Shown: piece after piece, positions 1 to 6,933 of the stretch
Layout: each line of letters begins with the position of its first letter
Numbering within the stretch: position 1 is the first letter of the stretch
Source: Anaerolineae bacterium
Lineage (GTDB): Bacteria; Chloroflexota; Anaerolineae; Promineifilales; Promineifilaceae
DNA length: 32,538 bases
Assembly: GCA_023382655.1 (NCBI GenBank)
Contig: JAHDWK010000050.1
Location: forward strand, 1-32,538
Reading direction: 5' to 3'
Position numbers and translations under genes: made by a program
Notes under the pieces: model-generated
What the model saw: only the letters and a program-made list of their open reading frames with translations
What the model was told of the DNA's origin: nothing
The model's database searches: none

Positions 1-173
1 ATTGTATGGTGAATCTGAGTTATTCTCATGTCCACTTTTTCGGTGTCACGTCAGATTTCGCAGATGGTAATCGGTGAAATCTTTGATTTTCTTTTACCCA
101 ATTGGTATCATTTTACGACTTATTGGATATATAGATAGCACCAATAATCACATATTTTTATAAGTCCAATTTT

Positions 174-200
174 GTAGCGCGATTTGGTAAATCGCACTAC
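174..200. promoter_or_regulatory. Inverted repeat just upstream of the MocR-type gene
   Basis: The arms GTAG-C-GCGATTT (174-185) and AAATCGC-A-CTAC (189-200) pair at 11 of 12 positions around a 3-base centre. The repeat ends 10 bases before the ATG at 211. GntR/MocR regulators often bind dyads in their own promoters, so an autoregulatory operator is possible. It could equally be an mRNA hairpin that covers the weak ribosome binding region, or a copy of a dispersed palindromic repeat. Confidence 0.5.
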
Positions 201-210
201 GACAAGAAAG

Positions 211-1707
211 ATGCGCATTCCCCTGGATAACACAAACGCCGTTCCCCTTTACCGGCAGATCGAAAATTACCTGCGCCAGAATATCCTCAGCGGCAGCCTG
301 GCGGCGGAGACGCGGCTGCCCGCCACCCGTGAACTGGCCCAGGAGTTGGGCGTCAGCCGCATCACCGTCAACAATGCGTATGCGGAACTGGAAAGCGACG
401 GGCTGATTTACACGCTGGAAGGCAGCGGCACTTATGTAGCGCCGCAACTGGCGCTGCCTTCACCATTGGTAGACGACACGGCCGTGACCTATCCCCTGTG
501 GCAGCAAGAACTAACAACCGACGGGGTGGCTGATCCGGAATTGAGGGGTGTGGTACGGCCGTCGCCCACGCCCCATCCCCACCCCATCGCCTTCACCGGC
601 GTCGGTGACCCGCGCCAGTTCCCCCTTGACGATTTTTTCAAATCGTTAAAACAGGTCATCCATGAAGAGGGCATAGCGGCATTGGCTTATGGCGATATGA
701 GCGGCGGTTATTCGCCGCTGCGGGAAACGGTGGCGCATGTGTTAGCCAGCCAGGGCATCCAGGCCAATCCGGCCAACGTGCTCATCACCTCCGGTTCGCA
801 GCAGGCGTTGGCGCTGGTTTGCCAGGTATTGTTAAAGTCGGGGGACGTGATTCTGGTGGAAAAACCAACCTACAACTTTGCGCTGGAACTGTTCCGGTCA
901 CTGCAACTGAAAATCGTGGGCGTTCCCGTTGACGAGCGGGGGATGCAGGTGGAAATGTTGGAGGCTTTGCTGCAACAACACCATCCCCGGCTCATTTATA
1001 CGATTCCCAATTTCCAAAATCCGTCAGGGGTATGCCTGAGTGGGGCGCGCCGCCGCCAGTTGGCAGCACTGGCCGGCCGTTACAACGTGCCCCTGTTGGA
1101 GGACGATTTTGCCGGGGATTTGCGGTACGACGGCCGCAGCCTGCCGGCCATCAAAGCCCTCTCCCCACCCGGCCAGGTCATTTACATTGGCACCTTTTCC
1201 AAGATGCTCATGCCCGGTTTGCGCATCGGCTTTCTGGTGGCCGAAGGGCCGGTCTTCTCCCGGCTGGTCACCACCAAGCGCGTCCACGATCTGGCCACCT
1301 CGGCGTTGATGCAGCGCGCCCTGGAGCGCTATGTCACCGTGGGGCGTTACCAGGCCCATCTGCGCCGCTCCTGTCGTTTATATCGCCAGCGGCGGGACGC
1401 CATGCTCGCCGCCATTCAGCTTTATCTCCCGGCCGAAGTCCAGGTCACGCCGCCGCATGGTGGCCTGTTCATCTGGCTGCGCCTGCCGGAAAATAAGTCA
1501 TCAGTGGAATTACTGGCACGGGCAAGAGCCGAGGGGGTGGATTTTGCGCCCGGCACCCGCTTCTTCCCCGACTTTGCCGAAGGGCAACCTTACCTGCGCC
1601 TCAACTTCGCCACCCAAACGCCAGAAGCCATAGATGAAGGAATTCGCCGCCTGGCGATAGCCTGGCAACGGCTGGGTGACGGCCAGCGGCTGGGGGACGG
1701 CCGTTAA
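211..1707 (+). CDS. MocR-family regulator: GntR winged helix fused to a PLP aminotransferase domain
   Basis: The protein has about 498 residues, usual for MocR/PdxR regulators. An N-terminal GntR winged helix (about residues 6-75, with a typical SRITVNNAYAELESDGLI recognition region) is followed by a fold-type I aminotransferase domain. That domain shows the Asn/Pro signature IPNFQNPSG, an EDDF segment and the PLP-binding lysine in GTFSKMLMPG. Such proteins use PLP or an amino acid aldimine as effector and regulate vitamin B6, GABA or amino acid genes; no such target lies next door. The ATG at 211 was preferred to an in-frame TTG at 184, which lies inside the inverted repeat. No good Shine-Dalgarno sequence is visible. 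The C-terminus ends in a duplicated RLGDGQ/RLGDGR tail encoded by an 18-bp tandem repeat. Family assignment is secure; the regulated gene is unknown. Confidence 0.9.
   Translation: MRIPLDNTNAVPLYRQIENYLRQNILSGSLAAETRLPATRELAQELGVSRITVNNAYAELESDGLIYTLEGSGTYVAPQLALPSPLVDDTAVTYPLWQQELTTDGVADPELRGVVRPSPTPHPHPIAFTGVGDPRQFPLDDFFKSLKQVIHEEGIAALAYGDMSGGYSPLRETVAHVLASQGIQANPANVLITSGSQQALALVCQVLLKSGDVILVEKPTYNFALELFRSLQLKIVGVPVDERGMQVEMLEALLQQHHPRLIYTIPNFQNPSGVCLSGARRRQLAALAGRYNVPLLEDDFAGDLRYDGRSLPAIKALSPPGQVIYIGTFSKMLMPGLRIGFLVAEGPVFSRLVTTKRVHDLATSALMQRALERYVTVGRYQAHLRRSCRLYRQRRDAMLAAIQLYLPAEVQVTPPHGGLFIWLRLPENKSSVELLARARAEGVDFAPGTRFFPDFAEGQPYLRLNFATQTPEAIDEGIRRLAIAWQRLGDGQRLGDGR
1669..1704 (+). repeat. 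18-bp tandem duplication at the end of the MocR-type gene
   Basis: Two adjacent 18-base units (1669-1686 and 1687-1704) differ at three positions and encode the last 12 residues, RLGDGQ then RLGDGR, before the TAA. The differences turn ACGGCCAG of the first copy into the window-wide octamer ACGGCCGT in the second. Confidence 0.75.
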
Positions 1708-1752
1708 AACGTCACACCGATTAGCATAACGCCGAAACATCGGCCAAATACG

Positions 1753-1811
1753 TGTACAAAAATTAGACAAATGTGAGCTAACTTGTACAATACATTGACG
1801 ACGATTGTACT
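1753..1811. promoter_or_regulatory. Three phased TGTACA-like motifs upstream of the fasciclin lipoprotein
   Basis: TGTACA occurs at 1753-1758 and 1784-1789, and TGTACT at 1806-1811. The starts are 31 and 22 bases apart, close to three and two helical turns, so all would face the same side of the DNA. They lie in the only stretch that can hold the promoter of the next gene. A regulator-binding array is plausible; no family is assigned. Confidence 0.35.
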
Positions 1812-1884
1812 TGTTGTAAGGTTATGTATGGGAATGTTTGATTCTCACTTTTACTAAATTGACCATATGAGGAGTTACAAACAG

Positions 1885-3336
1885 ATGAAACGCATAACCT
1901 TTTTTACCCTTTTGCTCGTATTTACCCTATTCCTGGCGGCTTGTGGCGGCACAAGCGCCACCGAAACACCAACAGCCACAACGCCAGCGCAGCCTACGGC
2001 CGTCGTCATACCCACCGAAGAACCAGAAGTAGAAGAAATGGCCGGGAACAGCATTGTGGATATTGCCGTGGCCGACGGCCGTTTCACCACACTGGTCACG
2101 GCCGTGACCGCCGCCGGCCTGGCCGAAACGCTCGCCGGTGATGGCCCATTCACCGTCTTTGCCCCCACCGATGACGCCTTTGCCGCCCTGCCCGATGGCA
2201 CGATTGAGGCATTGTTGGCAGACCCCCAGGGCGCCTTAACCGATGTTCTGCTCTATCATGTCGTCTCCGGCGCCGTTCCGGCTGAGGCAGTCGTTGGGCT
2301 AAATGCAGCCACAACGCTCGGTGGCGAGGACGTAGCCATTGCTGTCCAGGATGGCAACGTTCGCTTAAATGAATCAGCCACCGTGATCATTACCGATATT
2401 GTGGCAGACAATGGCATCATCCACGTCATTGATGCCGTGCTGCTACCCCCCAGCATGGTCGCCGAGGAAAAACCGTCCATCGCCGAAATTGCTGTAGAAA
2501 ATGGCAACTTCACCACGCTGGTAGCGGCTCTGGAAGCAGCCGGGCTGGTGGATACGTTGGCCGGGGAAGGCAGCTTTACCGTCTTTGCCCCCACCGATGA
2601 GGCTTTCGCCGCCCTGCCGGCAGGCACAGTAGAAACCTTGTTAGCAGATCCCCAGGGCGCACTGACGCAAATTCTGACCTACCATGTGGTTGATGGCGCG
2701 GTTTATGCCGCCGATGTAGTGAATCTGTCCGCGGCCCCCACGCTGCAAGGCGAAGAAATCACTATCTCTGTAGACAACGGCACAGTATACCTGAACGACT
2801 CCGTTGCCGTAATCGCCACCGATATTGAGGCATCGAATGGGGTTATTCACGTCATTGATGCGGTTCTCATCCCGCCCACGATTGCTGCGGCCCTGGCTGA
2901 AGAAGCCGCAATGATGACTGAGCCAGGTACAATTGCCGAAATCGCCGCCGAAGCGGGCACGTTCAACACCTTGTTAGCCGCCCTGGAAGCGGCTGGCCTG
3001 GCCGAAACTTTTGCGGGTGAAGGTGCATTTACCGTCTTTGCCCCCACCGATGATGCTTTTGCGGCTCTGCCCGAAGGCACGATTGAAGCGTTACTGGCTG
3101 ACCCCACCGGGGCTTTAACCGAAATTCTGCTCTATCACGTGGTAGATGGGGCTGTAATGGCCGAAACGGTTGTGACGCTAGACGCGGCTACCACTTTATT
3201 GGGTGAAGATGTGACCATTACGGTGAGCGACGGCCGTGTCCTGCTCAATGATACCGTTGAAGTCATTGCTACTGACATCGTTGCGTCCAACGGCATCATC
3301 CATGTGATCAACGCCGTGTTGTTACCTCCAGGCTGA
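1885..3336 (+). CDS. Lipoprotein with three tandem fasciclin (FAS1) domains
   Basis: The protein has 483 residues. It starts with a lipoprotein signal peptide (hydrophobic core, lipobox LAAC, lipidated Cys20), then a Thr/Pro/Glu-rich linker (about 21-54), then three FAS1 domains (roughly 55-188, 198-328 and 348-483). Each domain has the H1 motif (TVFAPTD-AFAALP), a YHVV segment and the H2 motif (NGIIHVIDAVLLPP or a close variant). FAS1 proteins mediate cell-surface adhesion or matrix contact, and a lipid-anchored multi-FAS1 protein fits a filamentous or aggregate-forming lifestyle (inference). The start at 1885 was chosen over the in-frame ATG at 1867 because AGGAG at 1870-1874 lies 10 bases upstream and the signal peptide then begins with MKR. 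The domains are also similar at DNA level, so the tandem copies are fairly recent. A strong terminator follows. Confidence 0.92.
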   Translation: MKRITFFTLLLVFTLFLAACGGTSATETPTATTPAQPTAVVIPTEEPEVEEMAGNSIVDIAVADGRFTTLVTAVTAAGLAETLAGDGPFTVFAPTDDAFAALPDGTIEALLADPQGALTDVLLYHVVSGAVPAEAVVGLNAATTLGGEDVAIAVQDGNVRLNESATVIITDIVADNGIIHVIDAVLLPPSMVAEEKPSIAEIAVENGNFTTLVAALEAAGLVDTLAGEGSFTVFAPTDEAFAALPAGTVETLLADPQGALTQILTYHVVDGAVYAADVVNLSAAPTLQGEEITISVDNGTVYLNDSVAVIATDIEASNGVIHVIDAVLIPPTIAAALAEEAAMMTEPGTIAEIAAEAGTFNTLLAALEAAGLAETFAGEGAFTVFAPTDDAFAALPEGTIEALLADPTGALTEILLYHVVDGAVMAETVVTLDAATTLLGEDVTITVSDGRVLLNDTVEVIATDIVASNGIIHVINAVLLPPG

Positions 3337-3384
3337 CAGATTCCTACTTGACAGGCTCGACATTCATTTTTCTTCCCTTGTTTG

Positions 3385-3424
3385 ATGGCTGCGATCATTT
3401 AGTTGGTCGCAGCCATTCTTTTTT
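3385..3424 (+). terminator. Intrinsic terminator of the fasciclin gene
   Basis: A perfect 10-bp stem (ATGGCTGCGA at 3385-3394 with TCGCAGCCAT at 3407-3416), a 12-base loop and a following TCTTTTTTT run form a classical Rho-independent terminator 48 bases after the stop codon. Confidence 0.9.
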
Positions 3425-3496
3425 GGCTCTTTGGGAATTCAGGGAGTAGACAGGACGTGATACATGACCAGAGATGCCTTACGCCTCATCCAGAAA

Positions 3497-4822
3497 TCAG
3501 TTCAGATGCCGCGCCAGTGTTTCCCGCACCAGATCAATGTCGGGCGGCAGCAGGATGGGTGGATTGGCGTGCTGGGCCTCCACCTCGTCCAGGGCGTCTT
3601 CGTGGTAATGCAGCTTGAAACTGGTGAACTTGAGACCATGCGCTGTGCTGATGACAATGACCCGCTCCTGCGACTTGATAACACCGTGATTAACCAGTTT
3701 GAAGAGAACGGCCAGGGCCACGGCCGTGTGCGGGCAGGTATACATCCCGGTGCGGTCGGCTAAGGCGGCCGCATTCGCCAGTTCATGCTCCGTCGCCTGT
3801 TCCACCACCCCATCGGTCGCTTGAATCGCCTGCACCGCCTTCTCATAACTCACCGGATCGCCAATTTGAATGGCCGAGGCCAGCGTGTTTTGGGCCGGCA
3901 GACTCACTTTTTCTTTGAAGCCATTTTGGTAACTCTGGTAAAAGGGATTGGCCTTGGCCGCCTGCGCCGCCGCCAGCCGGGGCATCTTATTCGTAATCCC
4001 CAAATCCATCAGCATCTTCAACCCTTTGTACAGGGCGCTGATATTGCCCAGATTCCCCACCGGCATCACAATCCAATCCGGCGCCTCCCAATCAAACTGG
4101 CGCACAATCTCAATACCTACCGTCTTCTGCCCCTCAATCCGCAGGCTGTTCATGGAGTTCGCCAGGTAGAAGGTATTATCCTGCGTCATCTCGCGCACAA
4201 TGCGCATACAGCCGTCAAAATCGGTATCCAGCGCCAGCACATGCGCGCCATTGGCAATGGGTTGGATCAGTTGGGCGCGGCTGACCTTATTCTGCGGCAG
4301 AAAAACAACTGCCGGAATACCCGCCGCGGCAGCGTAAGCGGCCAATGCCGCGCTGGTATCGCCCGTACTGGCGCAGGCCACCGCCCGCACCGGACTGCCA
4401 TCGGCAATCATCTGTTTGACCACACTCACCAGCACCGTCATGCCCAGGTCTTTGAAGCTGCCGGTATGGCTGTTGCCGCACAACTTCACCCACAAATCTG
4501 GCACGCCAATTTGCCGCCCCAATCGCTCTGCCCAAAACAGGTTGGAGTTGCCCTCAAACATACTGACGATGTTTTCATCACGCAGGTTGGGCATCACCCA
4601 CTCTTTCATACCCCACACGCCGGAACCATACGGCCACTGCGTAGAGCCGACGCGTTCTTCCAGAATTTTCATCCAGGCCGCCGGGCTGCGTCGCCTGAGC
4701 GCCTCCACGTCATGGTACACTTCCAGCAAGCCACCACAATGGGGGCAGGTATACATCACCTCAAAAACAGAGTATTCGCCGGGGCAGCCCCGGAAACAAC
4801 GGAATCTGGCATTGTAGATCAT
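3497..4822 (-). CDS. thrC: Threonine synthase
   Basis: The 441-residue protein converts O-phosphohomoserine to threonine with PLP in the cytoplasm. The PLP lysine is in GNSHTGSFKDLGM (Lys124), and the phosphate-binding glycine loop is VMPVGNLGN. The N-terminus has paired cysteines C9-X3-C13 and C26-X2-C29 in a short ribbon-like segment. The remainder follows the fold-type II PLP enzyme pattern, with ACASTGDTSAALAAYAAAAG as the substrate-binding strand-helix. The length is normal for the compact prokaryotic type. No other threonine pathway gene is adjacent. The gene has its own promoter, whose -10 box ends 6 bases from the ATG, so the message is probably leaderless and the gene is expressed separately from the minus-strand pair upstream of it. 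The 3' end carries one ACGGCCGT octamer. Confidence 0.93.
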   Translation of the reverse strand: MIYNARFRCFRGCPGEYSVFEVMYTCPHCGGLLEVYHDVEALRRRSPAAWMKILEERVGSTQWPYGSGVWGMKEWVMPNLRDENIVSMFEGNSNLFWAERLGRQIGVPDLWVKLCGNSHTGSFKDLGMTVLVSVVKQMIADGSPVRAVACASTGDTSAALAAYAAAAGIPAVVFLPQNKVSRAQLIQPIANGAHVLALDTDFDGCMRIVREMTQDNTFYLANSMNSLRIEGQKTVGIEIVRQFDWEAPDWIVMPVGNLGNISALYKGLKMLMDLGITNKMPRLAAAQAAKANPFYQSYQNGFKEKVSLPAQNTLASAIQIGDPVSYEKAVQAIQATDGVVEQATEHELANAAALADRTGMYTCPHTAVALAVLFKLVNHGVIKSQERVIVISTAHGLKFTSFKLHYHEDALDEVEAQHANPPILLPPDIDLVRETLARHLN

Positions 4823-4828
4823 GGGGAT

Positions 4829-4857
4829 ATTTTACTTGTGTTTGCCGGGCAACTCAA
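4829..4857 (-). promoter_or_regulatory. Leaderless-type promoter of threonine synthase
   Basis: On the minus strand, TTGAGT (4852-4857), a 17-base spacer and TAAAAT (4829-4834) end 6 bases before the ATG at 4822. The predicted transcription start falls on or next to the start codon. No Shine-Dalgarno sequence is present. Confidence 0.6.
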
Positions 4858-4990
4858 AAGTGGGCTGTTTGGTGGGTTCAAAAAGTGAACATTGAAACTG
4901 AACAAGTGATCTAGTTTTATCAAACCGCATCCTGCTATCCAGTGTAATTTTTGGCTACACGCAGAACATTCGGTTAAAATAAGGTATTTA

Positions 4991-5009
4991 TTTGTGAGCT
5001 ACTCATAAA
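4991..5009 (-). terminator. Hairpin over the stop codon of the RHH-like gene
   Basis: TTTGTGAG (4991-4998) pairs with CTCATAAA (5002-5009), with one G-U pair and a 3-base loop. It overlaps the TGA of the gene ending at 5003 and is followed on the minus strand by an A/T-rich tail. This is a weak terminator candidate. Its core is nearly identical to the hairpin at 15849-15865. Confidence 0.35.
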
Positions 5010-5563
5010 TAAGTATGATTGATGTGGTGACGCAGGACATCAAGGTTGTTTAACGAGGCATCGGGGGGGTGATCTTCCAGCGATTGTATCAATAGTGCTA
5101 TACCCAACACGAAGGTCTGGCTGCGGGTAGCGCCAAAGGCGGCATTTAACGTCCCGTGTGCCCGGCCCAAATCCAATACCTGCTGCGGCGAAACACGAAT
5201 GGATGTCCAGGTGGCATCGTCGTCTTTGCCGGGCAGTGGCAAGTCCCATAACAGGTACAGGGATTCTAAATCGGTGACGCCTTCGGGGATGGTGCGGGTA
5301 CGGTCAGCCACGGCACGGTGCAAGCCTTCCAGACGCGCCGTCAAGGCGGTAATAGCCAGGTCAGGCACATCAGCGCGGGTGATTTTTTCGGGCAAGATAG
5401 CGGCTAACTGTTTGAGAATTTGTTTTTGAGCAGGGGTGAGGGCAATGTACACATTTTGGCGGCTGATGGGATGGGACGGCCGTCCCCTTTTCGGCTGCCT
5501 GTCTTTCAACAACGCCGCCAGGGTGCTGCCCTGCAAATTGTCCTTGTCTTGATCCCGGCTCAT
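5003..5563 (-). CDS. Unrecognised small protein, possible tandem ribbon-helix-helix DNA binder with an AT-hook-like motif
   Basis: I do not recognise this 186-residue protein as a named family. It opens with a charged tail containing KRGRP (25-29), the core of an AT-hook. Two similar segments follow, residues 38-80 and 119-163. Each looks like strand, helix, helix: VYIALTPAQKQIL...TRADVPDLAITAL in the first and TSIRVSPQQVLDL...TRSQTFVLGIALL in the second, both ending in LE. This strand-helix-helix topology is that of ribbon-helix-helix DNA-binding units, so the protein could be a single-chain RHH pseudo-dimer (inference). The gene begins 8 bases after the stop of the AAA ATPase gene, so the two are almost certainly cotranscribed and may act together. 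There is no signal peptide or membrane segment. It is read as a real gene from its operon position and plain codon use. Confidence 0.72.
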   Translation of the reverse strand: MSRDQDKDNLQGSTLAALLKDRQPKRGRPSHPISRQNVYIALTPAQKQILKQLAAILPEKITRADVPDLAITALTARLEGLHRAVADRTRTIPEGVTDLESLYLLWDLPLPGKDDDATWTSIRVSPQQVLDLGRAHGTLNAAFGATRSQTFVLGIALLIQSLEDHPPDASLNNLDVLRHHINHTYL

Positions 5564-5571
5564 CTAAATGA

Positions 5572-6447
5572 TTACCCCGCGGCCCGGCGGTACTGTTGGT
5601 GACGTTCCAGGAATGTTTCCACAAAGGGCGCATCAATTTGGGTACCACCCTGCACCAATAACTCCAGGCACAGGTGCAAACACAACAGGCAGATACTCCG
5701 CGGATAACCGCGTGTTTCCCGCCAAATAGGTAAGATCGCTTCGTCGGCGAATAGCGGCCGTTGTTTGGAATCTCGCCCCGCCGCCAATAACCGGTACTCA
5801 ATCAACGACTTGGTGTCATCCGGCGTCAGTGGATCCAATGAAGAGCGGGTGGCAACACGGTCGTTAAAGTCCGGGGCTTCACGCAGGTTGATGTCCAATT
5901 CCGGCCGGCCAAGCAAAATAAGTTGGAACGCTTTGCCGCCACGCGGGTCCCGAAAATTCAACAAACGCCGCAACTCCACAAACTGCTCCACGCTTAGCTC
6001 ATGTGCTTCATCAATAATGATGAGCGGTAAAATCCCCTTTTCGCTCTGCTCCACCAGGAAAGCCCGAAACTCGTTCAGTTGGTCTTCGGTGGCGCGACGG
6101 GTGCGTAAACCAAATTCGGCGGCGATGCGGCGCAAAAGCAACAAGCCGCTTTTCTTCGGCGACTCATCAATTTTGGCGGCGGCAAAATCGGGCCGCCGAT
6201 CATAACGACTGTGGAACCAGGAAGCCAGCGTCGTTTTGCCCGTGCCAATTTCACCCACCACCACCGAAGCCCCCTGCCCCGCTTCCACCATGTAGCTTAC
6301 TTTGGACAGAGCGCGCCGGGTTTCTGTGGACAGGTACATGAAGCGGGGATCGGCTTCAATGGTAAATGGCGGTACTACCACACCGAGCCTATCCCAGTCT
6401 GGTTTATATTGCTCAAAGTTAAGTTCAAATTGGCCGGTTATGTTCAT
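5572..6447 (-). CDS. ExeA/TniB-like AAA ATPase
   Basis: The protein has 291 residues and is an AAA ATPase of the ExeA/MuB/TniB type. The Walker A motif is GEIGTGKT (65-72), and the Walker B strand LIIIDEAHEL (142-151) is followed by a sensor region ILLGRPEL. A C-terminal four-helix lid contains GYPRSICLLCLHLCLEL. Relatives either pair with transposases (TniB, TnsC, MuB), assist type II secretion (ExeA, which has extra peptidoglycan-binding and membrane parts missing here), or are orphan. No transposase is visible. The partner is the RHH-like gene 8 bases downstream. The start at 6447 was chosen over 6483 because a near-consensus promoter lies exactly between them, with its -35 box over the first codons of the longer form. 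The message would be leaderless. Confidence 0.82.
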   Translation of the reverse strand: MNITGQFELNFEQYKPDWDRLGVVVPPFTIEADPRFMYLSTETRRALSKVSYMVEAGQGASVVVGEIGTGKTTLASWFHSRYDRRPDFAAAKIDESPKKSGLLLLRRIAAEFGLRTRRATEDQLNEFRAFLVEQSEKGILPLIIIDEAHELSVEQFVELRRLLNFRDPRGGKAFQLILLGRPELDINLREAPDFNDRVATRSSLDPLTPDDTKSLIEYRLLAAGRDSKQRPLFADEAILPIWRETRGYPRSICLLCLHLCLELLVQGGTQIDAPFVETFLERHQQYRRAAG

Positions 6448-6454
6448 GGCGCTG

Positions 6455-6483
6455 ATCGTATATAAGGAGTGCGAAGTTGTCAA
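6455..6483 (-). promoter_or_regulatory. Leaderless-type promoter of the AAA ATPase operon
   Basis: On the minus strand, a perfect TTGACA (6478-6483), a 17-base spacer and TACGAT (6455-6460) end 7 bases before the ATG at 6447. The spacing fits transcription starting at the start codon, and no ribosome binding site is present. Confidence 0.7.
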
Positions 6484-6563
6484 GTGTATGGCAAAGCCAG
6501 TATGTTTCTAGCGATAAGTACCTATACCGTCTCAATATATGCAATCTATAGCATATAGATTTG

Positions 6564-6592
6564 TTGACATAGTGTTTTATTTTTGATAGACT
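6564..6592 (+). promoter_or_regulatory. Promoter in the divergent gap, not followed by a start codon
   Basis: TTGACA (6564-6569), a 17-base spacer and TAGACT (6587-6592) form a good sigma-70-type promoter. The expected start near 6599 leads into about 335 bases without a coding region before the TTG at 6934. It may serve a small RNA or a long leader of the downstream gene. Confidence 0.5.
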
Positions 6593-6676
6593 GGCCTTAG
6601 TTTTGGCCCACTGCCCATAAATTATACCTAACGGATTCTTTTTGGGTAAGGATGGAGTCTTAACAGGCTACATACA

Positions 6677-6721
6677 GCATTAAGACCCTGAGGATTTTGG
6701 AAATCCTCAGGGTCTTAATGC
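6677..6721. repeat. Perfect 21-bp hairpin
   Basis: The arm 6677-6697 and its exact reverse complement at 6701-6721 are separated by only three bases (TGG). The core AGACCCTGAGGATTT reads away from the loop. A stem this long and perfect between genes suggests a palindromic repetitive element or a strong RNA hairpin. Confidence 0.85.
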
Positions 6722-6728
6722 AAGAAAA

Positions 6729-6766
6729 AAGGCCAGACGTTGCAGCGCCCGGCCTTCATTTATTTT
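6729..6766. terminator. Bidirectional terminator-like hairpin
   Basis: AAGGCC (6729-6734) pairs with GGCCTT (6751-6756) around a 16-base loop. A-runs precede it (6725-6730) and a T-rich stretch follows (6755-6766), so transcripts in either direction would meet a stem then U-rich RNA. The stem is short, hence moderate confidence. Confidence 0.45.
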
Positions 6767-6933
6767 AGCAAGCTACTAAACTGTTTGGTGCCGCCAACAC
6801 CCTCTACAGCACCCCTTTGTTGGGGAGGGGGATTTTTTGTCCCCTGGTAGCTTACCGTGTCTCAGGTAAGAGAATAGCATAGGCAAGTCAGGCTGTCAAT
6901 GACGTTGCCAGACAAGCTCATCTTACAGATGGC

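Larger units (their letters stand above)
6599..6768 (+). ncRNA. Candidate small RNA between divergent genes
   Basis: Positions 6448-6933 carry no convincing gene. The candidate is bounded by the promoter at 6564-6592 and the terminator-like hairpin at 6729-6756 with its T-rich tail to 6766. In between is a perfect 21-bp hairpin. Only trivial reading frames exist (an ATG at 6652 runs four codons). This is an inference from element order; the hairpin could instead be a dispersed repeat. Confidence 0.25.

Noticed and set aside
2150..3110. Direct repeats in the fasciclin gene as a mobile or CRISPR-like array
   Set aside because: They are the conserved H1 motifs of three tandem FAS1 domains, about 430 bases apart and in frame.
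3785..4888. Long plus-strand frame (367 codons) opposite threonine synthase
   Set aside because: It is the antisense shadow of a strongly conserved enzyme gene; its translation is rich in His, Arg and Leu with no motif.
5572..6447. AAA ATPase as part of a Tn7-like or Tn5053-like transposon
   Set aside because: No transposase, TniQ, terminal repeats or target duplication is seen within the window.
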